A stretch of 64,000 bases of DNA from Kineosporia mesophila (GCF_021129235.1 NZ_JAJOMA010000008.1:62001-126000), one strand, 5' to 3'; numbered from the stretch's first letter, positions 8,803 to 17,698 are shown. The notes: generated from the sequence alone by a model not told the origin. A program made the numbers and translations.

Positions 8803-9735
8803 TTATCGCTGGGTGCGGTACCAGTCGACGGTGTGCTTCAGGGCCTGAGTGTGAGGTGTCACCCGGAACGAGGCGAAGGTGCGCTCGAAGGCCGAGTGAT
8901 CGACGATCCACGGCCGGGTGCGCTGGTGGTCTAGCTCGGCGTACCCGCGCAGCCTCCGGTCGAACAGTGAGATCAGGCGCGGGGTCACACCCGGCAGGCG
9001 CAGGAGCCGGCGCGAGGTGCCGGCGACTTCTCCGGCCAGTGCGGCGAATTCGGAGACCGGCAGGGTCGGGGCGGCGGGGGTGTGCCAGATGCGCCCGTCG
9101 GCTCGATCGTCGTCGCCCAGCACGATCAGGGCCCTCGCGGTGTCGGCCGAGTAGGCGAACGTGTGGGGGACGTCTCGCGGTGCGAACCAGAACGGGTTCC
9201 GTCCTCTGGCCAGGGGCCCGATGATCAGTTCGTCGGGCAGGGACGTGCGGGAGCCGGGGCCGTAGTAGTCACTGCTGCGCCCGAGCGTCACCCGCGCCCG
9301 GCCCTGGGCGTGGGCGTCGAGCAGCATGTGCCCGAGGCGGGACCGCAGTTTCTCCTTGGGGCCCACCGGCCGCTCCGGGGTCTGCTCGTCGAACGGCCCG
9401 TCGACGGGGCCGTAGCAGTACAGGTTGTCGGCGAACACCAGCTTGGCCCCGCTCTCCTGCGCGGCCGCGATCGCGTTGTCGACCATGACCGGGAACAGGC
9501 CGACCCAGTCGGGATAGGGCACGTTGGTGGCCAGATGAATGACGGACGCACCCCGGCACGCGGCGATCGCGGCCGAACGGTCCAGAAGATCGGCCCGGTG
9601 GTTCTCCGCACCGTCCGGAATGCCGGCGCCGCTGCGAGTGACGCCTCGCACGTGTCGTTCCTGGTCGACGAGCTGACGGGCGATCTCGCCGCCCAGTCCG
9701 CTGCCCGCCCCCAGCACCACCGTCGTGTCGGACAT
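8803..9735 (-). CDS. NAD-dependent epimerase/dehydratase family protein
   Basis: A 310-residue extended SDR-like protein. The N-terminus shows the Rossmann beta-alpha-beta turn (VVLGAGSGLGGEIARQL), followed by HLATNVPYPDW, FADNLYCYG and a YYGPGS segment in place of the catalytic YxxxK. It ends with a helical region (LDHQRTRPWIVDHSAFERTF) that matches the fragment at 3092-3535. A good ribosome site (GAGGAG) precedes the ATG. It diverges from a TetR gene across a 90-bp gap holding a clean palindrome, so that regulator very likely controls it. The substrate, perhaps a sugar nucleotide or small carbonyl compound, is unknown. Confidence 0.88.
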   Translation of the reverse strand: MSDTTVVLGAGSGLGGEIARQLVDQERHVRGVTRSGAGIPDGAENHRADLLDRSAAIAACRGASVIHLATNVPYPDWVGLFPVMVDNAIAAAQESGAKLVFADNLYCYGPVDGPFDEQTPERPVGPKEKLRSRLGHMLLDAHAQGRARVTLGRSSDYYGPGSRTSLPDELIIGPLARGRNPFWFAPRDVPHTFAYSADTARALIVLGDDDRADGRIWHTPAAPTLPVSEFAALAGEVAGTSRRLLRLPGVTPRLISLFDRRLRGYAELDHQRTRPWIVDHSAFERTFASFRVTPHTQALKHTVDWYRTQR

Positions 9736-9759
9736 GACTTCTCCTCGGTCGTGACGACA

Positions 9760-9775
9760 TCTAACACAAGTTAGA
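9760..9775. promoter_or_regulatory. Candidate TetR operator between epimerase and TetR genes
   Basis: TCTAACACAAGTTAGA is a perfect 6-bp inverted repeat with a 4-bp spacer, centred between the divergent start codons at 9735 and 9826. A second, weaker palindrome (TAC-GAAA-GTA) lies at about 9782-9791. The position and size fit an operator for the adjacent TetR regulator. Confidence 0.6.
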
Positions 9776-9825
9776 CCCTGTTACGAAAGTACACTGTCAT
9801 CACGAGCAACGGGAAGGGTCGATCG

Positions 9826-10455
9826 ATGACGGGATCACCGGGCAACCGGCGCGAGCGCTACCGCCGTGAGGGAACGGACGAGATCAAGCGGCTGGCCATG
9901 CTGCAGCTCGCCGAGTCCGGGTCGGCGGGCATCTCGCTGAGCGCCATCGCCCGGCAGATGGGGATGACGGGGCCGGCGCTGTACCGCTACTTCGCCAACC
10001 GCGACGCTTTGCTCACCGCCCTGATCCGGGACGGGTACGCCGACCTGGCGCAGACCATCGAACAGGCGGCGACCAGCGGCGCCGCTCTGCCCCCGGACCG
10101 GCGACTACGGCAGATGGCCGAGGCCTTCCGGGGCTGGGCGCTCGCCGATCCGCATCGCTACCTGCTGCTGTTCGGCACGCCGGTGCCCGGTTACCAGGCA
10201 CCGATAGACACGTTCGACACGGCGTTCGGTGCCCTGACCGTGCTCGCCGCGGTCGCGGCCGAACTGCTGGGGTCGGCCGAGGGTGGGGCCCCGCTCCGCC
10301 TGGCGACCGTGTTCTGGACGCGGATGCACGGTGTCGTCAGCCTGGAGGTCGCCGGTCAGTTCGCGCACCTCGACCTGGATCCGGGGGTGTTCTTCTCGCA
10401 GGAGGTGGAAAGCGCTGTCGCGCAGGCCGGTCAGCGGTCGGCCGGACCGGCCTGA
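9826..10455 (+). CDS. TetR/AcrR-family transcriptional regulator
   Basis: A 209-residue regulator. The helix-turn-helix occupies about residues 15-60 (AESGSAGISLSAIARQMG, MTGPALYRYFANRDALL). The C-terminal ligand domain resembles the WHG/TetR_C_25 type (FRGWALADPHRYLLLFGTPV). It is divergent from the epimerase gene with a shared palindrome between them, the usual layout for a repressor of its neighbour. Its 3' end overlaps the 3' end of the opposing SDR gene by 25 bases. Confidence 0.92.
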   Translation: MTGSPGNRRERYRREGTDEIKRLAMLQLAESGSAGISLSAIARQMGMTGPALYRYFANRDALLTALIRDGYADLAQTIEQAATSGAALPPDRRLRQMAEAFRGWALADPHRYLLLFGTPVPGYQAPIDTFDTAFGALTVLAAVAAELLGSAEGGAPLRLATVFWTRMHGVVSLEVAGQFAHLDLDPGVFFSQEVESAVAQAGQRSAGPA

Positions 10456-11417
10456 CGATCGAGGAGCTCGGCCGATACCGCCCAGAGCCGTTCGGCAGCA
10501 GCCGGATCGAGCGCCCATTCCTTGACGCCGTGGGGATGCTGCGCGAGGTCGGCATCATTCGGCACGGTGTAGGCCTCCTGTGCGTCGTCGAGGTAATGGC
10601 CGCCGGTGCGCGCGAACTGCGGGGCGACGGCCGCGACGATGCTGGTGGCGGCTCCCTGCTCGACGCTCTTGTAGGTGAAGACGCCGGCCGCTTCCGCCGC
10701 GTCGAGTGATTTCCGTTGCTGCGGCGTGAAATGGCGCTGCAGCCCGGTCGCCACACCGCCGGGGTTCACCGCGTTGGCGTAGATGCCGTCGCCGGCCCAG
10801 CGGCGGGTGGCCTCGACGGCGAACAGCGAATCCGCCGTCTTGGACTGCGCGTAGGCGATCTGCGGGTCGTAGGCGCGCCGCTCGAAGTGAAGATCACCGA
10901 AATCGATGCCGGAGCGCATGTGGGCCGTCGAGCTGAGCGCGACGATGCGCGCACCGTCCCGTTCGGCCGCGCCCCGGGCCAGGGCACCGTGAAGGCCCAC
11001 GGCCAGGGCGACATGGCCGAGATGGTTGGTGGCGAACTGGAGTTCCCAGCCCTCGCGGGTGCGTTCGAGGCCCCCCGTGACCAGGCCGGCATTGTTGACG
11101 AGCAGATGCAGCGGGCCTTCCCAGGTCTCGGTGAACCGGGTGATGCCGGCCCGGTCGGTGAGGTCCAGGAGGGCGACGCGGGGACGGATCGCGCCGGTCG
11201 CCTTCTCGATCCGGTCGGCGACGGTGTCACCGGCGGTCGGGTTGCGAACGGCCAGCGTGACCTCGGCCCCGGCAGCGGCGAGCGCGCGGGCGGTTTCGGC
11301 GCCGAGGCCCGAGGAACCCCCGGTGACGACCGCTCGCAGACCGGCCAGATCGACGCCCGCGAGCACCTCGTCCGTCGTGCTGGAGGCGGTGAAGGGCGTG
11401 GTGATGAGAGGGGGCAT
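10431..11417 (-). CDS. Short-chain dehydrogenase/reductase (SDR)
   Basis: A 328-residue classical-type SDR from ATG 11417. It has the cofactor turn VVTGGSSGLGAETARALA, an NNAG motif (LLVNNAGLVTG), the catalytic serine region VALSSTAHM and the YAQSKTADSL motif (YxxxK) with PGGVATGL after it. The pattern is that of the retinol-dehydrogenase/WW-oxidoreductase-like SDRs; the substrate is unknown. I preferred ATG 11417 to the upstream start at 11462 because a minus-strand -10 hexamer sits seven bases before it and the extra residues are not conserved in type. It is divergent from a TetR gene that probably regulates it. Confidence 0.9.
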   Translation of the reverse strand: MPPLITTPFTASSTTDEVLAGVDLAGLRAVVTGGSSGLGAETARALAAAGAEVTLAVRNPTAGDTVADRIEKATGAIRPRVALLDLTDRAGITRFTETWEGPLHLLVNNAGLVTGGLERTREGWELQFATNHLGHVALAVGLHGALARGAAERDGARIVALSSTAHMRSGIDFGDLHFERRAYDPQIAYAQSKTADSLFAVEATRRWAGDGIYANAVNPGGVATGLQRHFTPQQRKSLDAAEAAGVFTYKSVEQGAATSIVAAVAPQFARTGGHYLDDAQEAYTVPNDADLAQHPHGVKEWALDPAAAERLWAVSAELLDRQAGPADR

Positions 11418-11424
11418 GACGGCG

Positions 11425-11475
11425 ACTATACGGAATGGTCCGAAGTTGTAAAGTGTGTTCATCTGGTCCTACGGT
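11425..11475. promoter_or_regulatory. Overlapping divergent promoters for SDR and TetR genes
   Basis: On the minus strand, TTTACA (11452-11447) and TATAGT (11430-11425) are 16 bp apart and the -10 ends seven bases before ATG 11417, which suggests a leaderless transcript. On the plus strand, TTGTAA (11446-11451) and TACGGT (11470-11475) are 18 bp apart, six bases before ATG 11482. The two -35 boxes share the same bases, so the two genes would compete or be repressed together. Confidence 0.45.
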
Positions 11476-11481
11476 GGTGTC

Positions 11482-12054
11482 ATGAGCAGGCAGCAGGACG
11501 AGCGCCCGGCGCCCGGCAGCGCACGGCGCGACGCGGTGCTCGAGTCGGCCCTGGGCACCTTCGCCCGCTTCGGTTACCGCAAGACCTCCATGGAAGAGGT
11601 CGCGCGGGCGGCCCGGATCTCGCGGCCCGGCCTGTACTTCCTGTTCGACTCCAAGGAAGCGCTGTTCCGGGCCGCGGCCACCCAGATGCTGGAGCGTGAC
11701 ATCGCCGCGGTCGAGCGGGTGCTGGCCGACCCGGACCGGCCTCTGGGTGAACGCCTGCTGGAGGCATTCGACCAGTGGGCCGGGCGTTACGTCGGCCCCC
11801 TGGCCCGGGACATCACCGAGGTCATCGAGGCCAACCCCGACCTGCTCGGCCCGATCGCGCAGACCCTGTCGCAGCGGTTCGGGCAGTTGCTCACCGACGC
11901 GATCGCGGCTGTGTGCGGCCCGGATTCCGCCGCCCGGGCCGCTCCGACGCTCATCAGCACGTCGATCGGGCTGAAGCGCCAGGTCGCGTCGCAGGAGCTC
12001 TACCGCGAGCGCCTGGCGACCGCCATCGACCTCTACCTCACAGGCTGTCGATGA
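11482..12054 (+). CDS. TetR/AcrR-family transcriptional regulator
   Basis: A 190-residue regulator counted from ATG 11482. The DNA-binding part is typical (FARFGYRKTSMEEVARAARI, SRPGLYFLFDSKEALF) and is followed by a helical C-terminal domain with a conserved-looking DQWAGRYVGPLARDITE segment. An in-frame GTG at 11455 would add nine residues and is less likely. It is divergent from the SDR gene with shared promoter elements, implying local repression. Its last 17 bases overlap the end of the opposing enoyl-CoA hydratase gene. Confidence 0.9.
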   Translation: MSRQQDERPAPGSARRDAVLESALGTFARFGYRKTSMEEVARAARISRPGLYFLFDSKEALFRAAATQMLERDIAAVERVLADPDRPLGERLLEAFDQWAGRYVGPLARDITEVIEANPDLLGPIAQTLSQRFGQLLTDAIAAVCGPDSAARAAPTLISTSIGLKRQVASQELYRERLATAIDLYLTGCR

Positions 12055-12898
12055 GTCCCTCCAGATCCCGCTCGCCCTCGCGGGTCTGAACGCCGGCGGC
12101 GAGCTGGCGGTGGGCCAGGTCGACGAGGTCGGGCGTGAACAGTGAGTACAGCGAGGTGTTCTCGACGGCGAAGGCCTCGTGCGGGATGCCCGGGGCCACA
12201 GCGTCGACGGTGGCCTTGATCGCGGCGACGACCTCGGGCCGTACCCGGGCCATCCGGCGCGCCAGGGTGTCGACGAAGGCGTCGATCTCGTCGGCGGGCA
12301 GGGCCCGGTTCACCAGGCCGTAGCGCTCGGCCACCTCGGCCCCGACCAACTGGCCGCCGACGAGCAGTTCGAGGGCCCGGGCCCGGCCGAGCAGACGGGT
12401 CATGTTCACCGTGCCGCCGCCCCCGGGAAGAATTTTCAGCAGCGACTCGGGCTGGGCCTGGCCCGACCGGCCGATCGCCGCGAACCGCAGGTCGAGGGCC
12501 ATCAGGAACTCGTTACCGGCGCCCCGGGCGTAACCGGCGATCTTGCCGATGGTCACCTGGGGCAGGGCGCGCACCTCCTCGGCCACGGCCTGGAGGATGT
12601 TCAGGCCCTCCGGGATCACGGCGCCCGGGGCGGCGGCGACCGCGGCCCGGGTGGCGGCGGGCAGGGCGTCCGGGTCGATGACGTAGGCCATGTCGCCGTG
12701 CGCGCTGAAGAACTCCGGGTCGGCGCTCTGGAACACGATGACGCGCACGTCGGCGTCGTCGCGCACCTGGTGGACGAATCCGCGCAGGGACGGCAGCAGG
12801 ACACCGTCCATGAGATTGAGAGGCGGGTGGTCGAGCGTCACGGTCGCGACGCCGTCGGCCACGGTGACCCTCAGGCCGGTCCAGGTGTGGTGGTCCAC
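12038..12898 (-). CDS. Enoyl-CoA hydratase/isomerase family protein
   Basis: A 286-residue crotonase-fold protein from a GTG start. It shows the family entry VTLDHPPLNLMDGVLL, an oxyanion-hole region (FFSAHGDMAYV) and the second conserved block IGKIAGYARGAGNEFLMALDLRFA. The first catalytic glutamate position reads AGNEF, so one acidic residue is present; the downstream block LPGGGGTVNMTRLLG is normal. It could hydrate or isomerise acyl-CoA thioesters, and the substrate is unknown. The divergent AraC-type gene across 130 bp is a likely regulator. Confidence 0.9.
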   Translation of the reverse strand: MDHHTWTGLRVTVADGVATVTLDHPPLNLMDGVLLPSLRGFVHQVRDDADVRVIVFQSADPEFFSAHGDMAYVIDPDALPAATRAAVAAAPGAVIPEGLNILQAVAEEVRALPQVTIGKIAGYARGAGNEFLMALDLRFAAIGRSGQAQPESLLKILPGGGGTVNMTRLLGRARALELLVGGQLVGAEVAERYGLVNRALPADEIDAFVDTLARRMARVRPEVVAAIKATVDAVAPGIPHEAFAVENTSLYSLFTPDLVDLAHRQLAAGVQTREGERDLEGLIDSL

Positions 12899-13030
12899 GG
12901 TGGTTCCCCTTTCGGACTATCTCTTGACTCCAGGAACCGTATGTTTCGCCGGGTGAGCCAATCAATCTCCGTCGGGCTCAGTTCATTGATCGTCTGCCTC
13001 ATCGGTGACGTGGCTTGCTACTATCGCCCG

Positions 13031-14035
13031 ATGGACCCCCTTGCCGACGCCCTGGCCATCTCCGGCGTCCGGGGTGCCCTGAGCACGCGCGTCGAGGCGG
13101 GCGGCCACTGGGCGATCGTCCTCGACGACTACCCGGGCACCGCTCTGCACGCCGTGACCGCCGGCCGGGCCTGGCTCACGGTGCCCGACCGCGACCCGGT
13201 GGAGCTGGCGGCCGGAGACGTCGTGCTCCTGCCCGCGGGCACCCTGCACGGGCTGGGCGACGAGCCGCGAGACGTCGCCGCCCGGGCGCGGTGCGAGCAT
13301 GCGACCGCTCGGGGGCGGGGTACGGGAGAGGTGATCCGGCTCGGGTCGCAGCCCGCCACCACGCGCATCGTGACCATCCACTACGACCGCGACCCCGCCA
13401 CCCTGACCCAGGTACTGACGACCCTGCCCGAGCTGGTGCACGTGCGGGGCGAGGCGGGGGCGGCGGGCCTGAACGACACCGTGCGCATGCTCGGCCGGGA
13501 ACTGGCCGACCCGCAGGTCGGGACGTCGGCGGTGCTCAAGAACCTGGTCGACATCGTGCTCATCCAGATGCTGCGGGCGTGGCTCGCGGACAGTCCGCCC
13601 GAGTGCTTCGGCACCTGGCTGGGCGCGCTCTACGACCCGGTCGTCGGGAAGGCCCTGCAGTGCCTGCACGAAGACCCGGCCACCCCGTGGACGACGTCGT
13701 CGCTGGCCGAGGCCATCTCGGTCTCCCGCGCCACCCTGGCCCGACGATTCCCGGCCGCGACCGGGCACACCCCGGCGGCCTACCTGGCGACCTGGCGGAT
13801 GGACCTGGCGGCCGTGCGGCTGCGCGACACCCACGACTCGCTCGAATCCATCGCCGCCCGCGTCGGTTACGGGTCGGTGCCGGCCTTCTCCCGGGCCTTC
13901 ACCCGGGCTCACGAGAAGACACCCGGGCGCTACCGGAGCGAGACCCGCAGCAGCAACGGGCCGGGTTTCCGGCTGGAGACCCCCTCGCCCCCGCACCTGA
14001 CCGTCGACGCCGACCTGGAGCGGAGTGCCCGATGA
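13031..14035 (+). CDS. AraC-family transcriptional regulator with cupin sensor
   Basis: A 334-residue protein. The N-terminal cupin (AraC_binding_2/cupin_6 type) covers about residues 1-190 with DVVLLPAGTLHGL. The C-terminal double helix-turn-helix covers about 215-310, with WTTSSLAEAISVSRATLARR and the hallmark IAARVGYGSVPAFSRAFTRA. A TACTAT -10-like hexamer at 13019-13024 ends only six bases before ATG 13031, so the mRNA may be leaderless. It is divergent from the enoyl-CoA hydratase gene and probably controls it. Its stop overlaps the ATG of a short downstream frame (ATGA). Confidence 0.9.
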   Translation: MDPLADALAISGVRGALSTRVEAGGHWAIVLDDYPGTALHAVTAGRAWLTVPDRDPVELAAGDVVLLPAGTLHGLGDEPRDVAARARCEHATARGRGTGEVIRLGSQPATTRIVTIHYDRDPATLTQVLTTLPELVHVRGEAGAAGLNDTVRMLGRELADPQVGTSAVLKNLVDIVLIQMLRAWLADSPPECFGTWLGALYDPVVGKALQCLHEDPATPWTTSSLAEAISVSRATLARRFPAATGHTPAAYLATWRMDLAAVRLRDTHDSLESIAARVGYGSVPAFSRAFTRAHEKTPGRYRSETRSSNGPGFRLETPSPPHLTVDADLERSAR

Positions 14036-14449
14036 CCGGTGACGACGAGGCCTTTCTCGTACCGGGGTCGATCGGGTCGCGGCTGCAGGCCGTTCGGACA
14101 CGGTCGCGCAGGACTGGGGCGTGCTGGCTGTTCTCGGTGACGACGGGCTGATCTCCCCGGACCGGGGACATCACGCCCCGGCTGGAGAAGGGCGACATCG
14201 CGCTGTGCCGCGACGAGGCCATGGATGCGATGGGGGACGAGCTCGGGTGACACGTGCGTGACGGCGCAGGACCTTTCGCGCTGTTCTTCCAGCCGCTCGC
14301 GGTGAATCCCCTGGTGATCAGAACGGCTGAGGATTCCTACGCCCACAACGGGCCGGGGAAGTTCGAACCCCACGACATCACCCTGGTGACGGGCGATGCG
14401 GAGACCACGTTCGCCGCCCGCCTCAGATCGCTCGTCGGCTCAGTCTTCG

Positions 14450-14487
14450 CCGGTGGCCGGCCGGTGGCCAGCCGGTGGCCAGCCGGT
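14450..14487. repeat. 11-bp tandem repeat, about 3.5 copies
   Basis: CCGGTGGCCAG (first copy ending GG instead of AG) is repeated at 14450, 14461 and 14472, followed by a partial unit. It lies at the end of the debris frame and probably arose by slippage. Confidence 0.8.
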
Positions 14488-14594
14488 CCGTCGGGTGCCA
14501 GGCTCAATCGGCCCTTCTGAGACCGACGGGAGCCACAAGCGCGGGAGGACAACGACGTCCACCATTTTGATTTTCAGCGCGGTGACCCCCCTCC

Positions 14595-14614
14595 TGTTCG
14601 CATGATCACGAACA
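14595..14614. repeat. Short hairpin carrying the end motif of the palindrome family
   Basis: TGTTCG and CGAACA flank CATGATCA, giving a 20-base hairpin. It contains GCATGATCACGAAC, the outer end of the larger palindromes at 23235, 27202, 47601, 48784 and 55554. It may be a minimal or decayed member. Confidence 0.45.
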
Positions 14615-14913
14615 GAGGAGTGGTGGGGGGCCTAATCCGGTCGGGGCGTCAGGACGGTGCGAGGCAGGCGGTCCTGCGCAGCAATCGGGTGGTGTCGGAT
14701 CGATCCCAGAGAGTGGAATTCCGGATACGTTGTCCTGGTTCGGTCGCCATCGGATGACACAGGCGTGACGACAGGGCTCCGGACGGGGCGCTGTCCCGCG
14801 GCGGGCCCTCGGTTAACGAGATTGTGCGCGGTCGGGCGTGCGCGTGTAACCGGGCCCCGGTTATCTGTCGGGTGATCGAAACTCGTCAGATCTGCCTGAC
14901 CGAGGAGCTGCCT

Positions 14914-16401
14914 GTGATCACCGCCGGTGTCGGACTGTCCGTGCTCGTCGTGCTGGTCGTCGGCATAGCCGTGGCCCGCAAGGTCGACGGCGACAGCACC
15001 AATTATCTCGTGGCCGGGCGCCAGCTCGGGGTGCCCCTGGTCGCGGTCGCGCTGACCACCGCCGCCGTCGACAGCAACGCGACCGTCGGGAACACGGATC
15101 TCAGCGCGACGTACGGGTTCTGGGCCGGGGCCTCGCTCGCGCTGGGTCTGGCGGTCTGCCTGCTGCTGGCCGGGTTGTTCCTGGCCCGGCCGATGAACCA
15201 GATGGGGCTCTTCACCCTCGGCGACTTCTTCGCGCGGCGCTACAACCGGCCCGTCGAGGTGGTCTCGTCGGTGCTCATGATCTTCGCCTTCACCATCCTG
15301 CTCGCGGGCAACCTGGTGGCGATGGGGTTCCTGATGGAGACCTTCACCAGCATGTCGTACGACGCCGGGGTGGTGCTGGCCGTGTGCCTGGTGCTGGCCT
15401 ACACGATCGGCGGCGGGCTGTTCTCCGACGCCTACACGGCCGTGATCCAGGCCGTCATCACCGGCGTCGCCACCGTCGTGCTCTTCGTCTGGGTGGCGAG
15501 TGAATACGGCATCGCGATTCCCGACGGCCTCGGGCCCTTCGACCTCGGCCAGCTCACCGACACCGGCCAGGGCGCGGCCGTGAACTGGGCCACCCTGATC
15601 TCCCTGGGCATCGGCGACCTCGTTGCCATCGACTTCATGCAGCGCATCTTCGCCGCGAAAAGCCCGGCCGCGGCCCAGAAGGCGTGCTTCATCGGTGCCG
15701 GGGCGACCGCCGTCGTCGGCGTGCTCTGGTCGCTCATCGCCCTGACCTCGGTCTCGGCACTCGGCCTGAGCAGCGAGAACGGCCCGATCATCTACCAGCT
15801 CCTCGACGACCACGCCCCCGTCATGCTGGCGATCCTGTCGCTGTCGGGCATCGTCGCGGCGTCGTTCTCCACCGCCTCGGGCGCCATCCTGGCCACGTCC
15901 GCCGTCGCCGTTCGGAACATTGCCGGGGTCCGCCGCCAGGTCGCTCCCGGCCACCGCGACCCGCTGCTGCGCTGGACCCGCGTCGCCATGCTCCCCGTGG
16001 TCGTCGTGGCCGTCGTGCTCGCGATCCGGGTGAGCCAGACCGGCATCCTGCTCACCCTGGCCTTCGACCTGATGCTCGCCTGTCTGGCCGGGCCCTTCCT
16101 GCTCGGCCTGTTCTGGAAGCGCTCCACCTCGACCGCGGCGCTGGTCGCGGCCGGTGTGGGCCTGGTCGTGCGGCTGGTACTGCTGGCTCTGGTGCCAACT
16201 CTCTACGGCGTCCCCAATGACCTCTTCTACATCGAGAACAGCATGGTGGACGCCGGTCTCGACGGCTGGGCGACCATGGTCGCCGCGGCGGTGAGCCTGC
16301 TGGCGTTCGTGGTGACCTCGCTGCTCACGCGCTCGCAGGCCGACGAGGAGATCGACCTGCGCACCCGGCCCGAAGGAGAGCTGTCCGTCACGGGCGGCTG
16401 A
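14914..16401 (+). CDS. Sodium:solute symporter (SSS) family transporter
   Basis: A protein of 495 residues from GTG 14914, which has GAGGAG six to nine bases upstream; an earlier ATG at 14824 lacks a ribosome site. About 12-13 hydrophobic segments are visible. The family features are a substrate-facing TNYLVAGRQLGVPLVAVALT region, FTLGDFFARRYNRPVEVVSS after the third segment, and IVAASFSTASGAILATSA in the sodium-site helix. Substrates in this family include proline, acetate, pantothenate and sugars; none can be chosen here. It converges with the AAA-type ATPase gene with a 16-base gap. Confidence 0.9.
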   Translation: MITAGVGLSVLVVLVVGIAVARKVDGDSTNYLVAGRQLGVPLVAVALTTAAVDSNATVGNTDLSATYGFWAGASLALGLAVCLLLAGLFLARPMNQMGLFTLGDFFARRYNRPVEVVSSVLMIFAFTILLAGNLVAMGFLMETFTSMSYDAGVVLAVCLVLAYTIGGGLFSDAYTAVIQAVITGVATVVLFVWVASEYGIAIPDGLGPFDLGQLTDTGQGAAVNWATLISLGIGDLVAIDFMQRIFAAKSPAAAQKACFIGAGATAVVGVLWSLIALTSVSALGLSSENGPIIYQLLDDHAPVMLAILSLSGIVAASFSTASGAILATSAVAVRNIAGVRRQVAPGHRDPLLRWTRVAMLPVVVVAVVLAIRVSQTGILLTLAFDLMLACLAGPFLLGLFWKRSTSTAALVAAGVGLVVRLVLLALVPTLYGVPNDLFYIENSMVDAGLDGWATMVAAAVSLLAFVVTSLLTRSQADEEIDLRTRPEGELSVTGG

Positions 16402-16417
16402 CCGCCGACCGCCGCTC

Positions 16418-17677
16418 TCAGGCCTCGGCCTCGCCGGCCTGCCAGAGGGCACTGACCGGAATGGCTCGCATCTTCTCCCCGAAGGGCAGTGTCGCGGTGC
16501 CGGTGTAGAGCACGACACCGGCGACGAAGTCGTCGCCGAGTCGCTCGGCCAGCCGGCGCAGACCGCGGAAGTCGTCGGTCCGTACGGTCGAGGCGGCTTT
16601 CACCTCGATGCCCACGACCTGACCGGAACGACTCTCCAGCACCGCATCGACCTCGTACTTGCTGTGATCGCGGTAGTGGAAAAGATTGACCGCCCGGGTG
16701 GACCAGGTGAGTTGTCGCGAGAGTTCCGACAGTACGAAGGATTCCAGGAGGGATCCGAACGGGGAGTCCGGGCGCAGCAATGATCTCGCATCGGCGGCGA
16801 TCTCGTTGGCGGCGATCCCGGAGTCGACGAAAAACAGCTTGGGCGTGCTCGTCGCGCGGGTGCCGAGGTCACGTGACCAGCCCGGGACCCGCTTGATCAG
16901 GAAGATCTCTTCGAGTGCCTGGAGGTAGCGGGAAATGGTCGGCCTGGTGATGCCCAGCTCTGACGCCAGGGAGCCGGGCACGATGAGGGTCGCCGATCGG
17001 GCAGCCAGGAGACGGACCATCTGCCGGAGAGCACCCTTGTGCTGGATCTCGGAGAGCTGACGGATGTCGCGGTCGATGAGTGACTGGACGTAGGCATCGA
17101 GGAAGCGTTCCCGTCGTCGGTCGTTCTCCCGGGTGATGGCCTCCGGGAGGCCACCGCGCACGATCCTCGCGGCGTAGTCGGCCCGGGTGATGCTCGACTC
17201 GTGGTGCAGATCCGGGCCCAGCTCGAAAATTGCGTCGACGAAGCCGTCCGGCTCACCGTCCAGTTCCCCCTGGGCGAGCGGCCACAGCTCGACCGTCTCC
17301 ATCCGGCCCGGAAGGGCGTCCGGGGCGTCGAGCATGCCGAACAGCTGCGAGGAGCCTGTGAGGAGGTACCGGCCAGGTCGAGGATCCTCGTCCACGGAGG
17401 CTTTGATGGCCAGCAACAGACTCGGAACGCGCTGGATCTCGTCGATGACCAGGAGCTCGGAGAAGTCGACGAACCCGACCGGATCGGCGATGGCTGCCGC
17501 TCGTTCCTGCTCCCGGTCCAGGTCGCGACGCACCGCATCATGGTCAGCGGCGACAACTCGTACCAGCGTGCTCTTGCCGGCCTGGCGGGCTCCACCGACC
17601 AGCACGACGCGCGTGTCGGCCAGAGCCGCAGCGACCCGCGCAGCGGCGTGACGGGGGATCCAATCGGGGTTGGGCAC
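16418..17677 (-). CDS. AAA-type ATPase with C-terminal DUF4143 nuclease-like domain
   Basis: A 419-residue protein of the AAA_14/DUF4143 family, from GTG 17677. Walker A is GGARQAGKSTLVR (about residues 28-40) and Walker B is ELLVIDEIQR; sensor TGSSQLFG follows. A helix-turn-helix (LASELGITRPTISRYLQAL) sits near residue 240. The C-terminal domain has the restriction-endonuclease-like residues EVDAVLE and GIEVKAAST. The family is common, often phase-variable or linked to mobile DNA, and its cellular role is not established. Four phased 22-bp repeats lie directly upstream, where an autoregulatory site would be expected. Confidence 0.88.
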   Translation of the reverse strand: MPNPDWIPRHAAARVAAALADTRVVLVGGARQAGKSTLVRVVAADHDAVRRDLDREQERAAAIADPVGFVDFSELLVIDEIQRVPSLLLAIKASVDEDPRPGRYLLTGSSQLFGMLDAPDALPGRMETVELWPLAQGELDGEPDGFVDAIFELGPDLHHESSITRADYAARIVRGGLPEAITRENDRRRERFLDAYVQSLIDRDIRQLSEIQHKGALRQMVRLLAARSATLIVPGSLASELGITRPTISRYLQALEEIFLIKRVPGWSRDLGTRATSTPKLFFVDSGIAANEIAADARSLLRPDSPFGSLLESFVLSELSRQLTWSTRAVNLFHYRDHSKYEVDAVLESRSGQVVGIEVKAASTVRTDDFRGLRRLAERLGDDFVAGVVLYTGTATLPFGEKMRAIPVSALWQAGEAEA

Positions 17678-17698
17678 GTGCGGATGCTACCGCCAGAT

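Larger units (their letters stand above)
14032..14913 (+). other. Non-coding or decayed region between AraC and symporter genes
   Basis: No intact gene is recognisable in about 880 bases. Short plus-strand frames look like debris: 14032-14151 (begins MTGDDEAFLVPGSIGSR), a piece ending at about 14250 that contains RLEKGDIALCRDEAMDAMG, and 14254-14520 (contains FALFFQPLAVNPLVIR and KFEPHDITLVTGD). They are in different frames and could be remains of one or two genes broken by indels. I do not recognise the family. The rest is a tandem repeat, a small hairpin and the upstream region of the symporter. Confidence 0.4.

Noticed and set aside
14632-16518. A minus-strand frame of more than 600 codons across the symporter gene
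   Set aside because: The composition is His/Asp/Gly/Gln-rich without any domain, and the plus strand encodes a convincing SSS transporter with membrane helices.
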